The notes under the pieces: generated by a model
The model's input: only the letters and a program-made list of their open reading frames with translations
Told to the model about the DNA's origin: nothing
Database searches by the model: none
Part shown: positions 43,884 through 52,170 of the stretch, in pieces
Numbering within the stretch: the first letter of the stretch is position 1
How the letters are laid out: each line of letters begins with the position of its first letter
Program-made: the position numbers and the translations under genes
From: JASSUD01 sp031963405
GTDB lineage: Bacteria > Pseudomonadota > Gammaproteobacteria > Burkholderiales > Burkholderiaceae
Direction: 5' to 3'
Length of the DNA: 64,000 bases
Assembly: GCA_031963405.1 (NCBI GenBank)
Contig: JASSUJ010000001.1
Location: 1,302,001-1,366,000 of the forward strand

Positions 43884-46709
43884 TTATGCCAACTTGCCAT
43901 GGCATTGCTTATATTTTTTGCCACTACCGCAAGGGCACGGTTCGTTGCGGCCGACTTTCGGTAGCCCGAATTGCATTTGAGCAACTGGCAATTTTTGCTG
44001 GGCGCCGGCATGCTCAACACCCGCCCCTTCACTCATGGTTCCAAAGACTGACGCAGCTATCTCGGCAGGGTCGCTGTTGCCAGCAAGCACCCCTTCAGGA
44101 AAAGCCGCATGCTGGAAATAAAGATTTTCAACATGATTCTCAGGTGCAAGCAACTGCGCATCGGCCTGGGTTTGCGGCGTTGGCTGAATTTGCACGTTCA
44201 TCACCAAACGAGTCACTTCAAGCTTAATCGAAGCGAGTAACTGTGCAAAAAGCTCAAACGACTCGCGCTTATATTCCTGCTTCGGATTTTTCTGTGCATA
44301 GCCACGCAAATGAATCCCTTGGCGCAGATGATCAAGCGCAGCAAGGTGTTCACGCCAACGTACATCGACCGTTTGCAGCATGACCGAGCGTTCAAATGCA
44401 CTAAACGCTTCACGCCCAAGCAGATCGACTTTAGCGTCATACGCTTGACGCGCAGCATTCAGCACATATTCCAAGACCTCAGTGTCATCAATTGAATCCG
44501 CATCTTGCACGAGCTTGGCAATAGCCAAATCAAGTTGCCATTCATTTCGCAACCCTTGCTCTAAGATAGCTATATCCCATTGCTCTTCAATACTACCTGG
44601 GGGCGCAAATGAACGTACCAGATCGGTAAACACCCCATCGCGCATGGCGGCAATAGTTTCTGCAATCTCAGTCGCTTCAAGCAGCTCATTACGTTGCTGG
44701 TAGATAACTTGGCGCTGGTCATTGGCCACATCATCGTATTCAAGCAACTGCTTACGAATCTCAAAGTTACGCGCCTCCACTTTTCGTTGGGCTGACTCAA
44801 TTGAGCGCGTAACAATACCGGCTTCGATGGCTTCGCCATCAGGCATCTTCAAGCGCTCCATAATGGCCCGCACACGCTCACCTGCAAAAATGCGTAACAA
44901 CGCATCATCTAAAGCCAGGTAAAACCGTGAAGAGCCTGGGTCGCCCTGCCGCCCAGCTCGGCCACGCAACTGGTTATCAATACGACGCGATTCATGCCGC
45001 TCGGTACCGATAATATGCAATCCACCCGCCGCTTTTACTTGGTCATGCAGACTCTGCCATTCATCGTGCAACTGCTTGATGCGCGGAGCCTTCTCATCAG
45101 CCGATAGCGCTTGGTCAGCCTCGATAAAGCTAGCCTGCTTCTCAACATTGCCCCCCAGCACAATATCTGTGCCACGGCCTGCCATATTGGTCGCAATCGT
45201 AATGACTTGCGGACGTCCAGCCTGCGCAATGATTTCCGCCTCACGTGCATGCTGTTTAGCATTCAGCACCTGGTGCGGCAATTTGGCTTGGTCTAGTAAG
45301 CTAGAAAGTAGCTCAGAATTTTCAATCGATGTAGTACCTACCAGAACCGGCTGCCCGCGCTCATAACAAGAACGAATATCATCGAGCACCGCTTCATTGC
45401 GTTCACGCGCCGTCTTATAGATTCGATCTTGCAGATCCAACCGCCGGCTCGGACGGTTGGTCGGGATCACTACCGTCTCTAAGCCGTAAATCGTTTGAAA
45501 TTCGTAGGCTTCCGTATCAGCTGTCCCCGTCATACCGGAGAGCTTGTCGTACATACGGAAATAATTTTGGAAGGTAATCGATGCGAGCGTTTGATTCTCG
45601 TGCTGAATCGCTACCCCTTCTTTCGCCTCGACCGCTTGATGTAAGCCATCTGACCAGCGACGGCCTTCCATCAGCCGGCCGGTAAACTCATCCACAATGG
45701 TCACGGTGCCCTGCTGCACCACATAATGCTGATCACGATGAAACAGCGTATGCGCGCGCAGCGCAGCATACACATGGTGCATCAGCGTAATATTTTGTGG
45801 TGCGTATAAGCTTTGCCCTTCGCCAAGCAAGCCCCACTGGGCGAGCAAAGTTTCGGCCTTTTCATGGCCTTGCTCGGTTAAAAAGACCTGCCGCGATTTT
45901 TCATCCAACACATAATCGCCCGCGACCTCGACACCAGTACCATCGGCTTTTTCTTCGCCAATCTGTTGCTTGAGCAAAGCCGGCATTGGGTTGATGCGTG
46001 TATACCATTCAGTATGGTCTTCGGCCTGCCCAGAAATAATCAGTGGCGTGCGCGCCTCATCAATCAAGATTGAATCAACTTCATCGACAATCGCAAAATT
46101 AAGCTTACGCTGCACCCGTGCATCAACTTCATACACCATGTTATCGCGCAGATAATCGAAGCCAAATTCGTTATTCGTGCCGTAAGTGATATCTGCTGCG
46201 TAAGCAGCTTGCTTATCAGCATGCTCCATCTGCGACAAGTTCACCCCAACTGAAAGGCCGAGGAAACGGTACAGACGGCCCATCCAGTCAGCATCACGCT
46301 GCGCTAAATAATCATTGACGGTGACGACATGCACACCCTGCCCCGCCAACGCATTCAAATAAGCTGCGAGCGTTGCCACCAGCGTCTTACCTTCGCCCGT
46401 ACGCATCTCAGCAATTTTTCCTTCGTGCAGTGTAATACCGCCAATCAGCTGCGTATCGAAGTGCCGCATTTTGAGCACGCGCCGGCTAGCCTCGCGACAT
46501 ACCGCAAAAGCCTCAGGCAGCAAAGCATTAAGCGCTTCGCCCTGCGCTACACGAGCACGAAATTCATCGGTTTTTGCACGTAACTGCTCATCCGTCAGCT
46601 TTTCAATCTGCGGCTCAAGCGCATTAATCGTCGCGACGGTCTTTTGATAATGCTTGATCAACCGCTGATTGCGGCTACCAAAAATCTTTTTGAGGAGTGT
46701 GAAGATCAT
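43884..46709 (-). CDS. secA: Preprotein translocase ATPase SecA
   Basis: Motor of the Sec pathway, at the inner membrane. 941 residues. Walker A MRTGEGKTLVA, DEVDSILIDEARTPLIISG (substrate-gated DEAD site), GTDIVLGGN and the helicase motif IDNQLRGRAGRQGDPG are intact. The C-terminal zinc site CPCGSGKKYKQCHG, which binds SecB and phospholipid, is present. Normal length for beta-proteobacteria. It is followed on the same strand by the argJ-DUF815 pair. Confidence 0.98.
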   Translation of the reverse strand: MIFTLLKKIFGSRNQRLIKHYQKTVATINALEPQIEKLTDEQLRAKTDEFRARVAQGEALNALLPEAFAVCREASRRVLKMRHFDTQLIGGITLHEGKIAEMRTGEGKTLVATLAAYLNALAGQGVHVVTVNDYLAQRDADWMGRLYRFLGLSVGVNLSQMEHADKQAAYAADITYGTNNEFGFDYLRDNMVYEVDARVQRKLNFAIVDEVDSILIDEARTPLIISGQAEDHTEWYTRINPMPALLKQQIGEEKADGTGVEVAGDYVLDEKSRQVFLTEQGHEKAETLLAQWGLLGEGQSLYAPQNITLMHHVYAALRAHTLFHRDQHYVVQQGTVTIVDEFTGRLMEGRRWSDGLHQAVEAKEGVAIQHENQTLASITFQNYFRMYDKLSGMTGTADTEAYEFQTIYGLETVVIPTNRPSRRLDLQDRIYKTARERNEAVLDDIRSCYERGQPVLVGTTSIENSELLSSLLDQAKLPHQVLNAKQHAREAEIIAQAGRPQVITIATNMAGRGTDIVLGGNVEKQASFIEADQALSADEKAPRIKQLHDEWQSLHDQVKAAGGLHIIGTERHESRRIDNQLRGRAGRQGDPGSSRFYLALDDALLRIFAGERVRAIMERLKMPDGEAIEAGIVTRSIESAQRKVEARNFEIRKQLLEYDDVANDQRQVIYQQRNELLEATEIAETIAAMRDGVFTDLVRSFAPPGSIEEQWDIAILEQGLRNEWQLDLAIAKLVQDADSIDDTEVLEYVLNAARQAYDAKVDLLGREAFSAFERSVMLQTVDVRWREHLAALDHLRQGIHLRGYAQKNPKQEYKRESFELFAQLLASIKLEVTRLVMNVQIQPTPQTQADAQLLAPENHVENLYFQHAAFPEGVLAGNSDPAEIAASVFGTMSEGAGVEHAGAQQKLPVAQMQFGLPKVGRNEPCPCGSGKKYKQCHGKLA

Positions 46710-47374
46710 TAAATAAAGGAAGGAGCGCGGTTAGTCAGGACGGAAATAGGAGCACAGAAACATACGATAAACGTATTTTCTAGTGCCTTAAAAGTGTTTC
46801 GCATGCAACGAAGCATTCTATCATGCAGCCATAGCCACGCTGCCTTACCATCTAGCGCACTACAGCAAGCTGATCAGATGCTTCAGGCAGCACAGGCCAA
46901 ATACATAAAAAACGCAATCTTAGAGCCTATTTTTCGTCTCCCAAAGAGTCCGATCAGGCTCTCTTCTTCGGCATCGGAAGGAAACAGCAACCCTCATGGA
47001 TTAGCATACATTCCGCTTACTGCATGGCTTTATCCAATAAGAGCATTTTTTGAAATGCGCCAAACAGGCGAAGTGTCGCCATCAATGAAAGCTCCTTTGC
47101 GCGGATTTTATAATATTATCTACACAAAAGAATTAAGCGAAAATTGTGCGATTGGCTAACAAACCTTTGCATAATCCCTGTAGCGAGGATGCATGACGCC
47201 GCTACAGGGATTATGCAGAGGCTCCCTAATTTGCTTTTACACTAAACTATGCCTCGCAACGCAAACCTCGAATAATTTGCGAGCAAACAATGTCGGCCCA
47301 GACAGTGCACCCCTACCGTAAAAAGGCGTAACTCGACCCTCGGCCGCAACTTATTCAGTGCAGCCTAAAAACTT
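46710..47374. other. Non-coding gap between secA and dciA with one palindrome
   Basis: The divergent gap carries both promoters. A plus-strand 121-codon frame (46794-47159) has no recognisable features or ribosome-binding site and is not called. A palindrome lies at 47165-47220. A second family-like sequence near 47283-47360 (GCGAGCAAACAATGTCGGCC) is a worn copy. Confidence 0.55.
47165..47220. repeat. Short palindromic element upstream of dciA
   Basis: CTTTGCATAATCCCTGTAGCG and CGCTACAGGGATTATGCAGAG are near-perfect inverted arms separated by AGGATGCATGACGC. This is the most compact copy. Confidence 0.8.
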
Positions 47375-47884
47375 ATGCCCCCCTTACCGCAAAACCTATC
47401 TGCCCCAACCAACGCCTTAGCGCAGCGCCATCTGCTTACGCTGCTTGAAAGCCACCAGCCATTTATGCAGCTGCGCGCAAGCATTCAGCAAATCACTGCG
47501 CTCGCCCAAGATTTGGCGGTATTGCTACCAGACTACCTAGCGCCCCACGTTTCACCAGGTTTGCTGAAAGACAACACACTTACTCTCTTTACCAACCACA
47601 ACGCATGCGCCGCACGCCTACGGCACCTCGCTCCAAGCCTGACGCAAACCCTCCAACAACGCGGCTGGCTGGTCCAAACTTTAAGAATCCGCGTGCGCCC
47701 GCAACTTGCCACCACCGCAGACTTAAAGCCGCCAGTCAAAGAAGCCCGCATCTCAGCCACCGGCTTTACAGAACTCAGCCAACTAAGCGAACAACTCGGC
47801 CCATCACCGCTGCAAACCGCACTTGCCCAAATGGTCGCGCGCCATCAGACCACCTTTAACCCTCGCTCATCAAAGTGCCAATAA
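47375..47884 (+). CDS. dciA: DciA-family (DUF721) replicative helicase loader
   Basis: 169 residues with a DUF721 N-terminal KH-like domain (residues about 50-110: LLPDYLAPHVSPGLLKDNTL; ARLRHLAPSLTQTLQQRGW). DciA loads the DnaB helicase in bacteria lacking DnaC. Its location between secA and lpxC matches what I recall for Burkholderia; here a 6-kb effector island separates it from lpxC. Confidence 0.82.
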   Translation: MPPLPQNLSAPTNALAQRHLLTLLESHQPFMQLRASIQQITALAQDLAVLLPDYLAPHVSPGLLKDNTLTLFTNHNACAARLRHLAPSLTQTLQQRGWLVQTLRIRVRPQLATTADLKPPVKEARISATGFTELSQLSEQLGPSPLQTALAQMVARHQTTFNPRSSKCQ

Positions 47885-47893
47885 AAATTCAAA

Positions 47894-47922
47894 TAAAAAA
47901 GACCGCTCGCTTGCGGTCTAAG
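47894..47922 (-). terminator. Rho-independent terminator of the effector-island gene
   Basis: GACCGC and GCGGTC form a stem across TCGCTT. On the minus strand it is followed by TTTTTTATTT, so it terminates the minus-strand ORFan ending at 47995. For dciA, on the plus strand, no T-run follows. A second hairpin (TGTAGCG-TTAAA-CGCTACA) lies at about 47932-47950. Confidence 0.7.
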
Positions 47923-47994
47923 TGATCAGTTTGTAGCGTTAAACGCTACACAAAAAAATTAGCTCAGAATGGAACAATAGATTGAAGCTGACTT

Positions 47995-48873
47995 TTATGA
48001 CCTCATTCTTTTAGGAGCAGTATTTTTCATGTATTGAAGCGTATCTGTAATCGGCTTCGGAAGCTGATTACCGCTAAGCTCAGCGCTTCCTATTTGCGTG
48101 TTTTTGCTCAATGTAAAGCACAACTTCATAGCAGCCTGCGTCGCATTCCAGGCAGACATTACAGAGGAGTTATTCTCTTTGGTCGAAAGAATAATCACTT
48201 TTCTAAAATTATCCATCGCGTTTGTGAGGTTATCTTCAGACTGTTTCTGTGCGGCAGTAGCGAGGTCAATGCCGTGAGCATTTTGCCCTGTTTTTATTTT
48301 TTGAGCGTCCTGACCGATTCCAGCGCTTAGTTTGTGTATTTCCAGTTCCCTAGCAAGCCCTCCCACAATGCTATCCATAGCTTTCAGAATAAAATAATTA
48401 GAGGAGGTTTTTGCTTCTTCAGAACTTAGGGTGGATGAAGAAAAAGCCTCCTGAATGCCATTTCTCGCGGCCTCTAGCGCGACCTCGAGAGGCGACTTAG
48501 GCTGCTCTCCTACAATTTCCGTAGGCTGTAGAGTTTTAGCATATCTACGCTGCCTATCAATCTCATGGGGAGTCAGAGGTAGAGGCCCAGTAGGAGCTGA
48601 AGAGAGATCTAACTTGTCTGCGTTTTTGGGGTAGCCAAATACCTTAGTAACCTCAGGTTGAGCAGGAGATTGCTTAAACTGTTTTTCTACATCAATTTCA
48701 TTCTCTGAATAAAAATTCGTAGACCCTAGAGTCTTAGCATATCTACGCTGCCTATCAATCTCAGGGGGAGTCAGAGGTAGGGAGCCGGTAGGGGCCGGAG
48801 GTAAATTCTGATTCCGAGAAACTGCGTTACCCTCTTCACTTGAATCGCTCGATCTACCGCTAAAGCCGCTCAT
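47995..48873 (-). CDS. ORFan with a duplicated proline-rich/basic motif, candidate type III effector
   Basis: 292 residues from ATG 48873, which has GAGGAA about seven bases upstream; the longer frame to 48897 lacks a site. A 23-residue unit, APTG(S/P)LPLTP(P/H)EIDRQ followed by RRYAKTL, occurs twice (positions 48727-48795 and 48529-48597), 66 codons apart. The rest is Ser/Asn-rich, with a helical C-terminal half (QSEDNLTNAMDNFRKVII). No family recognised. A perfect hrpII-box promoter lies upstream. The repeated Pro-rich plus Arg-rich motif could be a host-docking peptide; that is speculation. Confidence 0.7.
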   Translation of the reverse strand: MSGFSGRSSDSSEEGNAVSRNQNLPPAPTGSLPLTPPEIDRQRRYAKTLGSTNFYSENEIDVEKQFKQSPAQPEVTKVFGYPKNADKLDLSSAPTGPLPLTPHEIDRQRRYAKTLQPTEIVGEQPKSPLEVALEAARNGIQEAFSSSTLSSEEAKTSSNYFILKAMDSIVGGLARELEIHKLSAGIGQDAQKIKTGQNAHGIDLATAAQKQSEDNLTNAMDNFRKVIILSTKENNSSVMSAWNATQAAMKLCFTLSKNTQIGSAELSGNQLPKPITDTLQYMKNTAPKRMRS

Positions 48874-49026
48874 GTTTTGTTCCTCATTTATTCTCAAGTT
48901 TTTTTATTTACTTATTTCTCTGACAGCGCTTTTTTATAAAACTCATAGGCGAGAAATGCGTTAGGTGAAAATATTGCATGTGGTGGACTTGTCCCTCTTC
49001 ACCACGCTTAAAAAATTTATGTCTTC

Positions 49027-49087
49027 AGCCTAAACTTTTTCATTTGACACGCACACGTTCACACGAAGATTTGCTGCTTTTGACGAA
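49027..49087 (-). promoter_or_regulatory. hrpII-box promoter of the 292-aa ORFan
   Basis: Read on the minus strand: TTCG (49087-49084), 16 bases, TTCG (49067-49064), 31 bases, then TAGGCT (49032-49027), a YANNNT -10. Box and -10 spacing are identical to the three other island promoters. The transcript would have a leader of about 150 bases before ATG 48873. The leader text around the -10 (AAAAAGTTTAGGCTGAAGAC) is also shared with them. Confidence 0.8.
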
Positions 49088-49319
49088 CTTGGAAAATAAG
49101 AATGCTGCTGCATTCCTCGCTCTAAAAGATTGAAATATTTATTGAAGAAACAGCGGTGAAATATGCCTCTTTCGAAAATGATGAGACTTAAAAGTAAAAA
49201 TTTCTCTAGCTAAAAAAGAGGAAGCTTTATATGTAAAAATCGCGTTCTTCTGAGAGTTAAACTATAAAAACTCACACTAAAAATTAGCCAAATGAAAAAT
49301 TTAAATTAATAATCTTCTT
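49088..49319. other. Gap between island genes
   Basis: AT-rich, no gene. Near 49110-49140 GCTGCTGCATTCCTCGCTC resembles part of the palindromic core but no arms are seen. Confidence 0.4.
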
Positions 49320-50459
49320 TTAATCAAATATTTTCCTATATTTTTTAATAGCTAGCTTTTGTAAGAATGTAGATTTATTAATTTTTTCCTGAGTTAAGAG
49401 TGATGATTGCGACTCATCTGATTTTTTACTTTTAACAAAAGACTTTAGTTCCCTTATTAAACGCGCACTTCTAGAGGAAGAAGCTGAATCAGTTTCCGCT
49501 GATGGTCCTTTTCGCCCCCTTGTTCCCCAGAGGCTCTCTGTTTCATTTTCTTTTGAAAATACTGACCTTGTTGGACTATATAGGGTAGCTGACGAGGACC
49601 CTATTCCAGTAGAAAATAATGTAGCGCTAGAACTGCTTACAGAAAAAACAGGAGAAAGTGGAGAATGAGGATTTCCAGCAGACGACGTAGGCGGATTAGG
49701 ATCACATGAATGAATTCCACCTTTCATTTTTTCTAAATTTCCGGTTATTTCTTGCAAAGAATCGTGCATTTGTCTAAAAAACTCGATTTCTTTAGCTGTC
49801 AATTTAATTTCTTCCCGCGGGAATCCATAAGCTGAGTGGAGCACATCTATTACATGGCCAGAAAAACTTTCCTTTTGCTTAAGCAAAATTTGCAAATGAT
49901 CGAGCAACGCTTTTGAATAAGAAATAAATTTGTCCAAATGAGATTTTTTTTCTTCCAGAAAGTTGCCCTGCCCTTTAAAAAAAGCAACAGCTTTTTGCAA
50001 TTTCTCAGTCGATTTTTGCGCTGCGTCCAAGGCTGTTTGCAAACAACGAGAAGACATTTCCAAATAGGCAAATGTTTCTTTTTTTAATTTGTTGGATTCT
50101 TTGAATGATTCATGCGCATAGCCAAACCATTGCTGAAAATTATCGAGCGCATATTTAGAATCGTCGAATAAGGTTTTAGTCTCGGCAAATAAAACTTTAA
50201 CTTGCTGGAAAAAACTTGGCGGATTTGGTGGCCTAGAAGGCATTTGATTAGCTATAGCACCATTCTGCCTAGAAGTAGATAACCCTATTTTTGGGCTACT
50301 TTTCCTCGTTGATAATCCATTCAAATCCCCCTTTCCGCTCTCTCTACTTTTGCCCGTTAAATCACTTCTTAATCGACTAGTATTTTCACTAGACTTAGTA
50401 AGCTCGTGAAAGCTATAAAGATCAGATGTAGTTTTGTTATAAATAGATGGGGATGGCAT
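49320..50459 (-). CDS. Coiled-coil ORFan, candidate type III effector (paralog group member 1)
   Basis: 379 residues from ATG 50459 (MPSPSIYNKT), chosen because its two paralogs also begin MP at the same distance from the promoter; the frame extends to 50492. N-terminal 85 residues are disordered, Ser/Lys/Asn-rich. Residues about 85-255 are helical with coiled-coil character (HLDKFISYSKALLDHLQILL). This aligns with the helical domain of the neighbour at 50799-51791 (EKLIDYSRELLEYTQELLRY). The tail is Ser-rich and basic. No catalytic motif seen. Perfect hrpII box upstream. Confidence 0.7.
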   Translation of the reverse strand: MPSPSIYNKTTSDLYSFHELTKSSENTSRLRSDLTGKSRESGKGDLNGLSTRKSSPKIGLSTSRQNGAIANQMPSRPPNPPSFFQQVKVLFAETKTLFDDSKYALDNFQQWFGYAHESFKESNKLKKETFAYLEMSSRCLQTALDAAQKSTEKLQKAVAFFKGQGNFLEEKKSHLDKFISYSKALLDHLQILLKQKESFSGHVIDVLHSAYGFPREEIKLTAKEIEFFRQMHDSLQEITGNLEKMKGGIHSCDPNPPTSSAGNPHSPLSPVFSVSSSSATLFSTGIGSSSATLYSPTRSVFSKENETESLWGTRGRKGPSAETDSASSSRSARLIRELKSFVKSKKSDESQSSLLTQEKINKSTFLQKLAIKKYRKIFD

Positions 50460-50498
50460 AAAGCTTCTCCAAAAACACTTCAGAAAACTCATGCTCTC

Positions 50499-50559
50499 AG
50501 ACTAAGTTGTTTGAGCTTATACCCTTGCATTAATACGAAGGTCAGTTGCTTCTGCCGAA
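50499..50559 (-). promoter_or_regulatory. hrpII-box promoter of the 379-aa ORFan
   Basis: Minus strand: TTCG (50559-50556), 16 bases, TTCG (50539-50536), 31 bases, then TAGTCT as -10 (near 50504-50499). The 16-base spacer (GCAGAAGCAACTGACC) differs from the other boxes, so the match is not just copied flanking DNA. It ends about 40 bases before ATG 50459. Confidence 0.82.
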
Positions 50560-50798
50560 TGCAAAATAATAAAAATATTGTTGCGTTCGGCTCTATCAAA
50601 AGGGAATAGTTAAGCCAAGGAACATCGGGCCTAACAATGAGCGTAGCGTGTAAGTTGGGTTGAAATGTTGCGGCGGGTGGGATTGGTGTTCCGCCCCACC
50701 TACGAGGCGGTGAGAAGGAATTTGGCTACCTTTGAGCTTAGCTAATGGGCGCAACCTTATAGCTTCAGGTGAAGAATGAGATTAAGGTCTGCTCTTAA
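50560..50798. other. Gap between island genes 1 and 2
   Basis: No gene or repeat recognised. GATTGGTGTTCCGCCCCACC near 50681 stands out as GC-rich in an AT-rich island. Confidence 0.4.
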
Positions 50799-51791
50799 TC
50801 AAAAGTAACCCGCTATTTGCTTGCTAGTTATCTCTTTGCGAGAAGATATGCGCGGATCCTCGAGTAAGGCTTTATTCAATTTCGTCAGATCTTTAGATGC
50901 CTTTCTCAAGCGTCGGACATTTTTCTCCGAAAGATTAAATTTTTCCTGCAAGGAGGAGCGATATTCCATCGTAAAGAGGTTTAATCCTATCAAATAGTTA
51001 GAAAATTCTTCCTCATATCTAAGTAATTCTTGCGTGTATTCAAGCAATTCTCTGGAATAGTCAATTAATTTTTCCCGAGAGCGGGAAGATTCTTCCAAAG
51101 AATACGACCATTCTTTCAAAGCACTAAACGATTGATGAAAGTGGTCGAACGATTCTCTTAAACATGCCGAAGATTTCTCCAAATGGGAGATAAATTCTCG
51201 AAACTCGGAGAAATATGGCTGCCCATACTTGGGTAACACAGCTAAACCTTTGAGCGATTCTTGAGTACTGTCGAGCCTTTTTCGAGAATAGGCCAAGTTG
51301 TCTCTAGAGACATCTAGAAAAATTTCCACCTTATATTGCAAGCTTGCAAATAAATTTTCATAGGCTGACGTAAAAAGCCTTTGTGGTGTCAGACTAGAAA
51401 TCTCTGCGTGCTTTCCACCAGCATTAGTCGCTTTACTTTTGCTATAGCAATTTTCTACTTCTGAAAGGCTAGACAAAGTGCTTAAGTTAGCGCAGCGATT
51501 ATGGGGAACGTTAGAGATGGAAGAATTAGCATTCAGCGTTCTTTTTTTAAAAGAATTGAAAATAAATTCTCGTAAAAGTTGCAAATTCTTGAAATCAATA
51601 TCTTTTTGCTTACCACTAAGACTTTCAGGGGCCACCAAAGTACTGCTGTCTGTTTTAGAAAAATTACTCGGGGTAGGGCTAGGAGGTATGGGGCTCGAAG
51701 CAACAAGCACCACGTCATAAGTGTTTTGCAAAAAGCGAGGGGAAGCAGTATTAACGTTTCCCGATGGGGCACAGAGTCCAGATAGTTTCAT
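50799..51791 (-). CDS. Coiled-coil ORFan truncated by a premature stop (paralog group member 2)
   Basis: 330 residues from ATG 51791. Extending upstream in the same frame, 35 codons from ATG 51914 (MPLTPEIFSLYFHRISS) match the N-terminus of the 576-aa neighbour gap-free (MPRMSRPFSLDIHRISS), then a TGA at 51809-51807 falls exactly where the neighbour has Arg36 (CGA). The protein is thus an N-terminally truncated form, or dead. The body is a helical domain full of Ser/Leu/Glu (SYSLEESSRSREKLIDYSRE), and the C-terminus EKFNLSEKNVRRLR resembles the neighbour's EKKLNLSEEKNGSLR. No ribosome-binding site precedes ATG 51791. Possible pseudogene. Confidence 0.65.
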   Translation of the reverse strand: MKLSGLCAPSGNVNTASPRFLQNTYDVVLVASSPIPPSPTPSNFSKTDSSTLVAPESLSGKQKDIDFKNLQLLREFIFNSFKKRTLNANSSISNVPHNRCANLSTLSSLSEVENCYSKSKATNAGGKHAEISSLTPQRLFTSAYENLFASLQYKVEIFLDVSRDNLAYSRKRLDSTQESLKGLAVLPKYGQPYFSEFREFISHLEKSSACLRESFDHFHQSFSALKEWSYSLEESSRSREKLIDYSRELLEYTQELLRYEEEFSNYLIGLNLFTMEYRSSLQEKFNLSEKNVRRLRKASKDLTKLNKALLEDPRISSRKEITSKQIAGYF

Positions 51792-51950
51792 TTTGCTATG
51801 TTGTACTCATCCGCTAATTTCTTGCACACCAATACTTATAGCACCCCCAGCTCCCCTTAGCATCGAGCTAATTCTATGAAAATATAATGAGAAAATTTCG
51901 GGTGTCAGAGGCATTTGTCTTTCCATAATTTTTAAAGAAGCAATGCCTTC

Positions 51951-52011
51951 AGACTAAATTTTTTGGCCTTACGTTGCTGAAGGCAGACGAAGAAAAGCCT
52001 AGCCATACGAA
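51951..52011 (-). promoter_or_regulatory. hrpII-box promoter of the truncated paralog
   Basis: Minus strand: TTCG (52011-52008), 16 bases, TTCG (51991-51988), 31 bases, TAGTCT (51956-51951). The box ends 74 bases before the ancestral ATG 51914, the same distance as in the 576-aa gene. The promoter is intact although the gene carries a stop. Confidence 0.8.
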
Positions 52012-52170
52012 CGCTTAAAGAAATTTTCATTAACTGCGGGGAGGGAATACTGATGAAGCCTGTATGCTTAGAACCTGCCTGCAATTAAAATCTGTTAGCT
52101 CGTAGGCTGAAGCGACCAAGGAACCTAAATATATGGGGTGGCAATTGGGAAGACGTAACAGCGGGATATC
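52012..52170. other. Gap between island genes 2 and 3
   Basis: No gene seen. TTAGAACCTGCCTGCAATTA near 52069 resembles the start of a palindromic element but no complete copy is present. Confidence 0.4.

Noticed and set aside
46794..47159. 121-codon plus-strand ORF between secA and dciA
   Set aside because: GTG start without a ribosome-binding site, no recognisable domain, no coding-like composition compared with neighbours.
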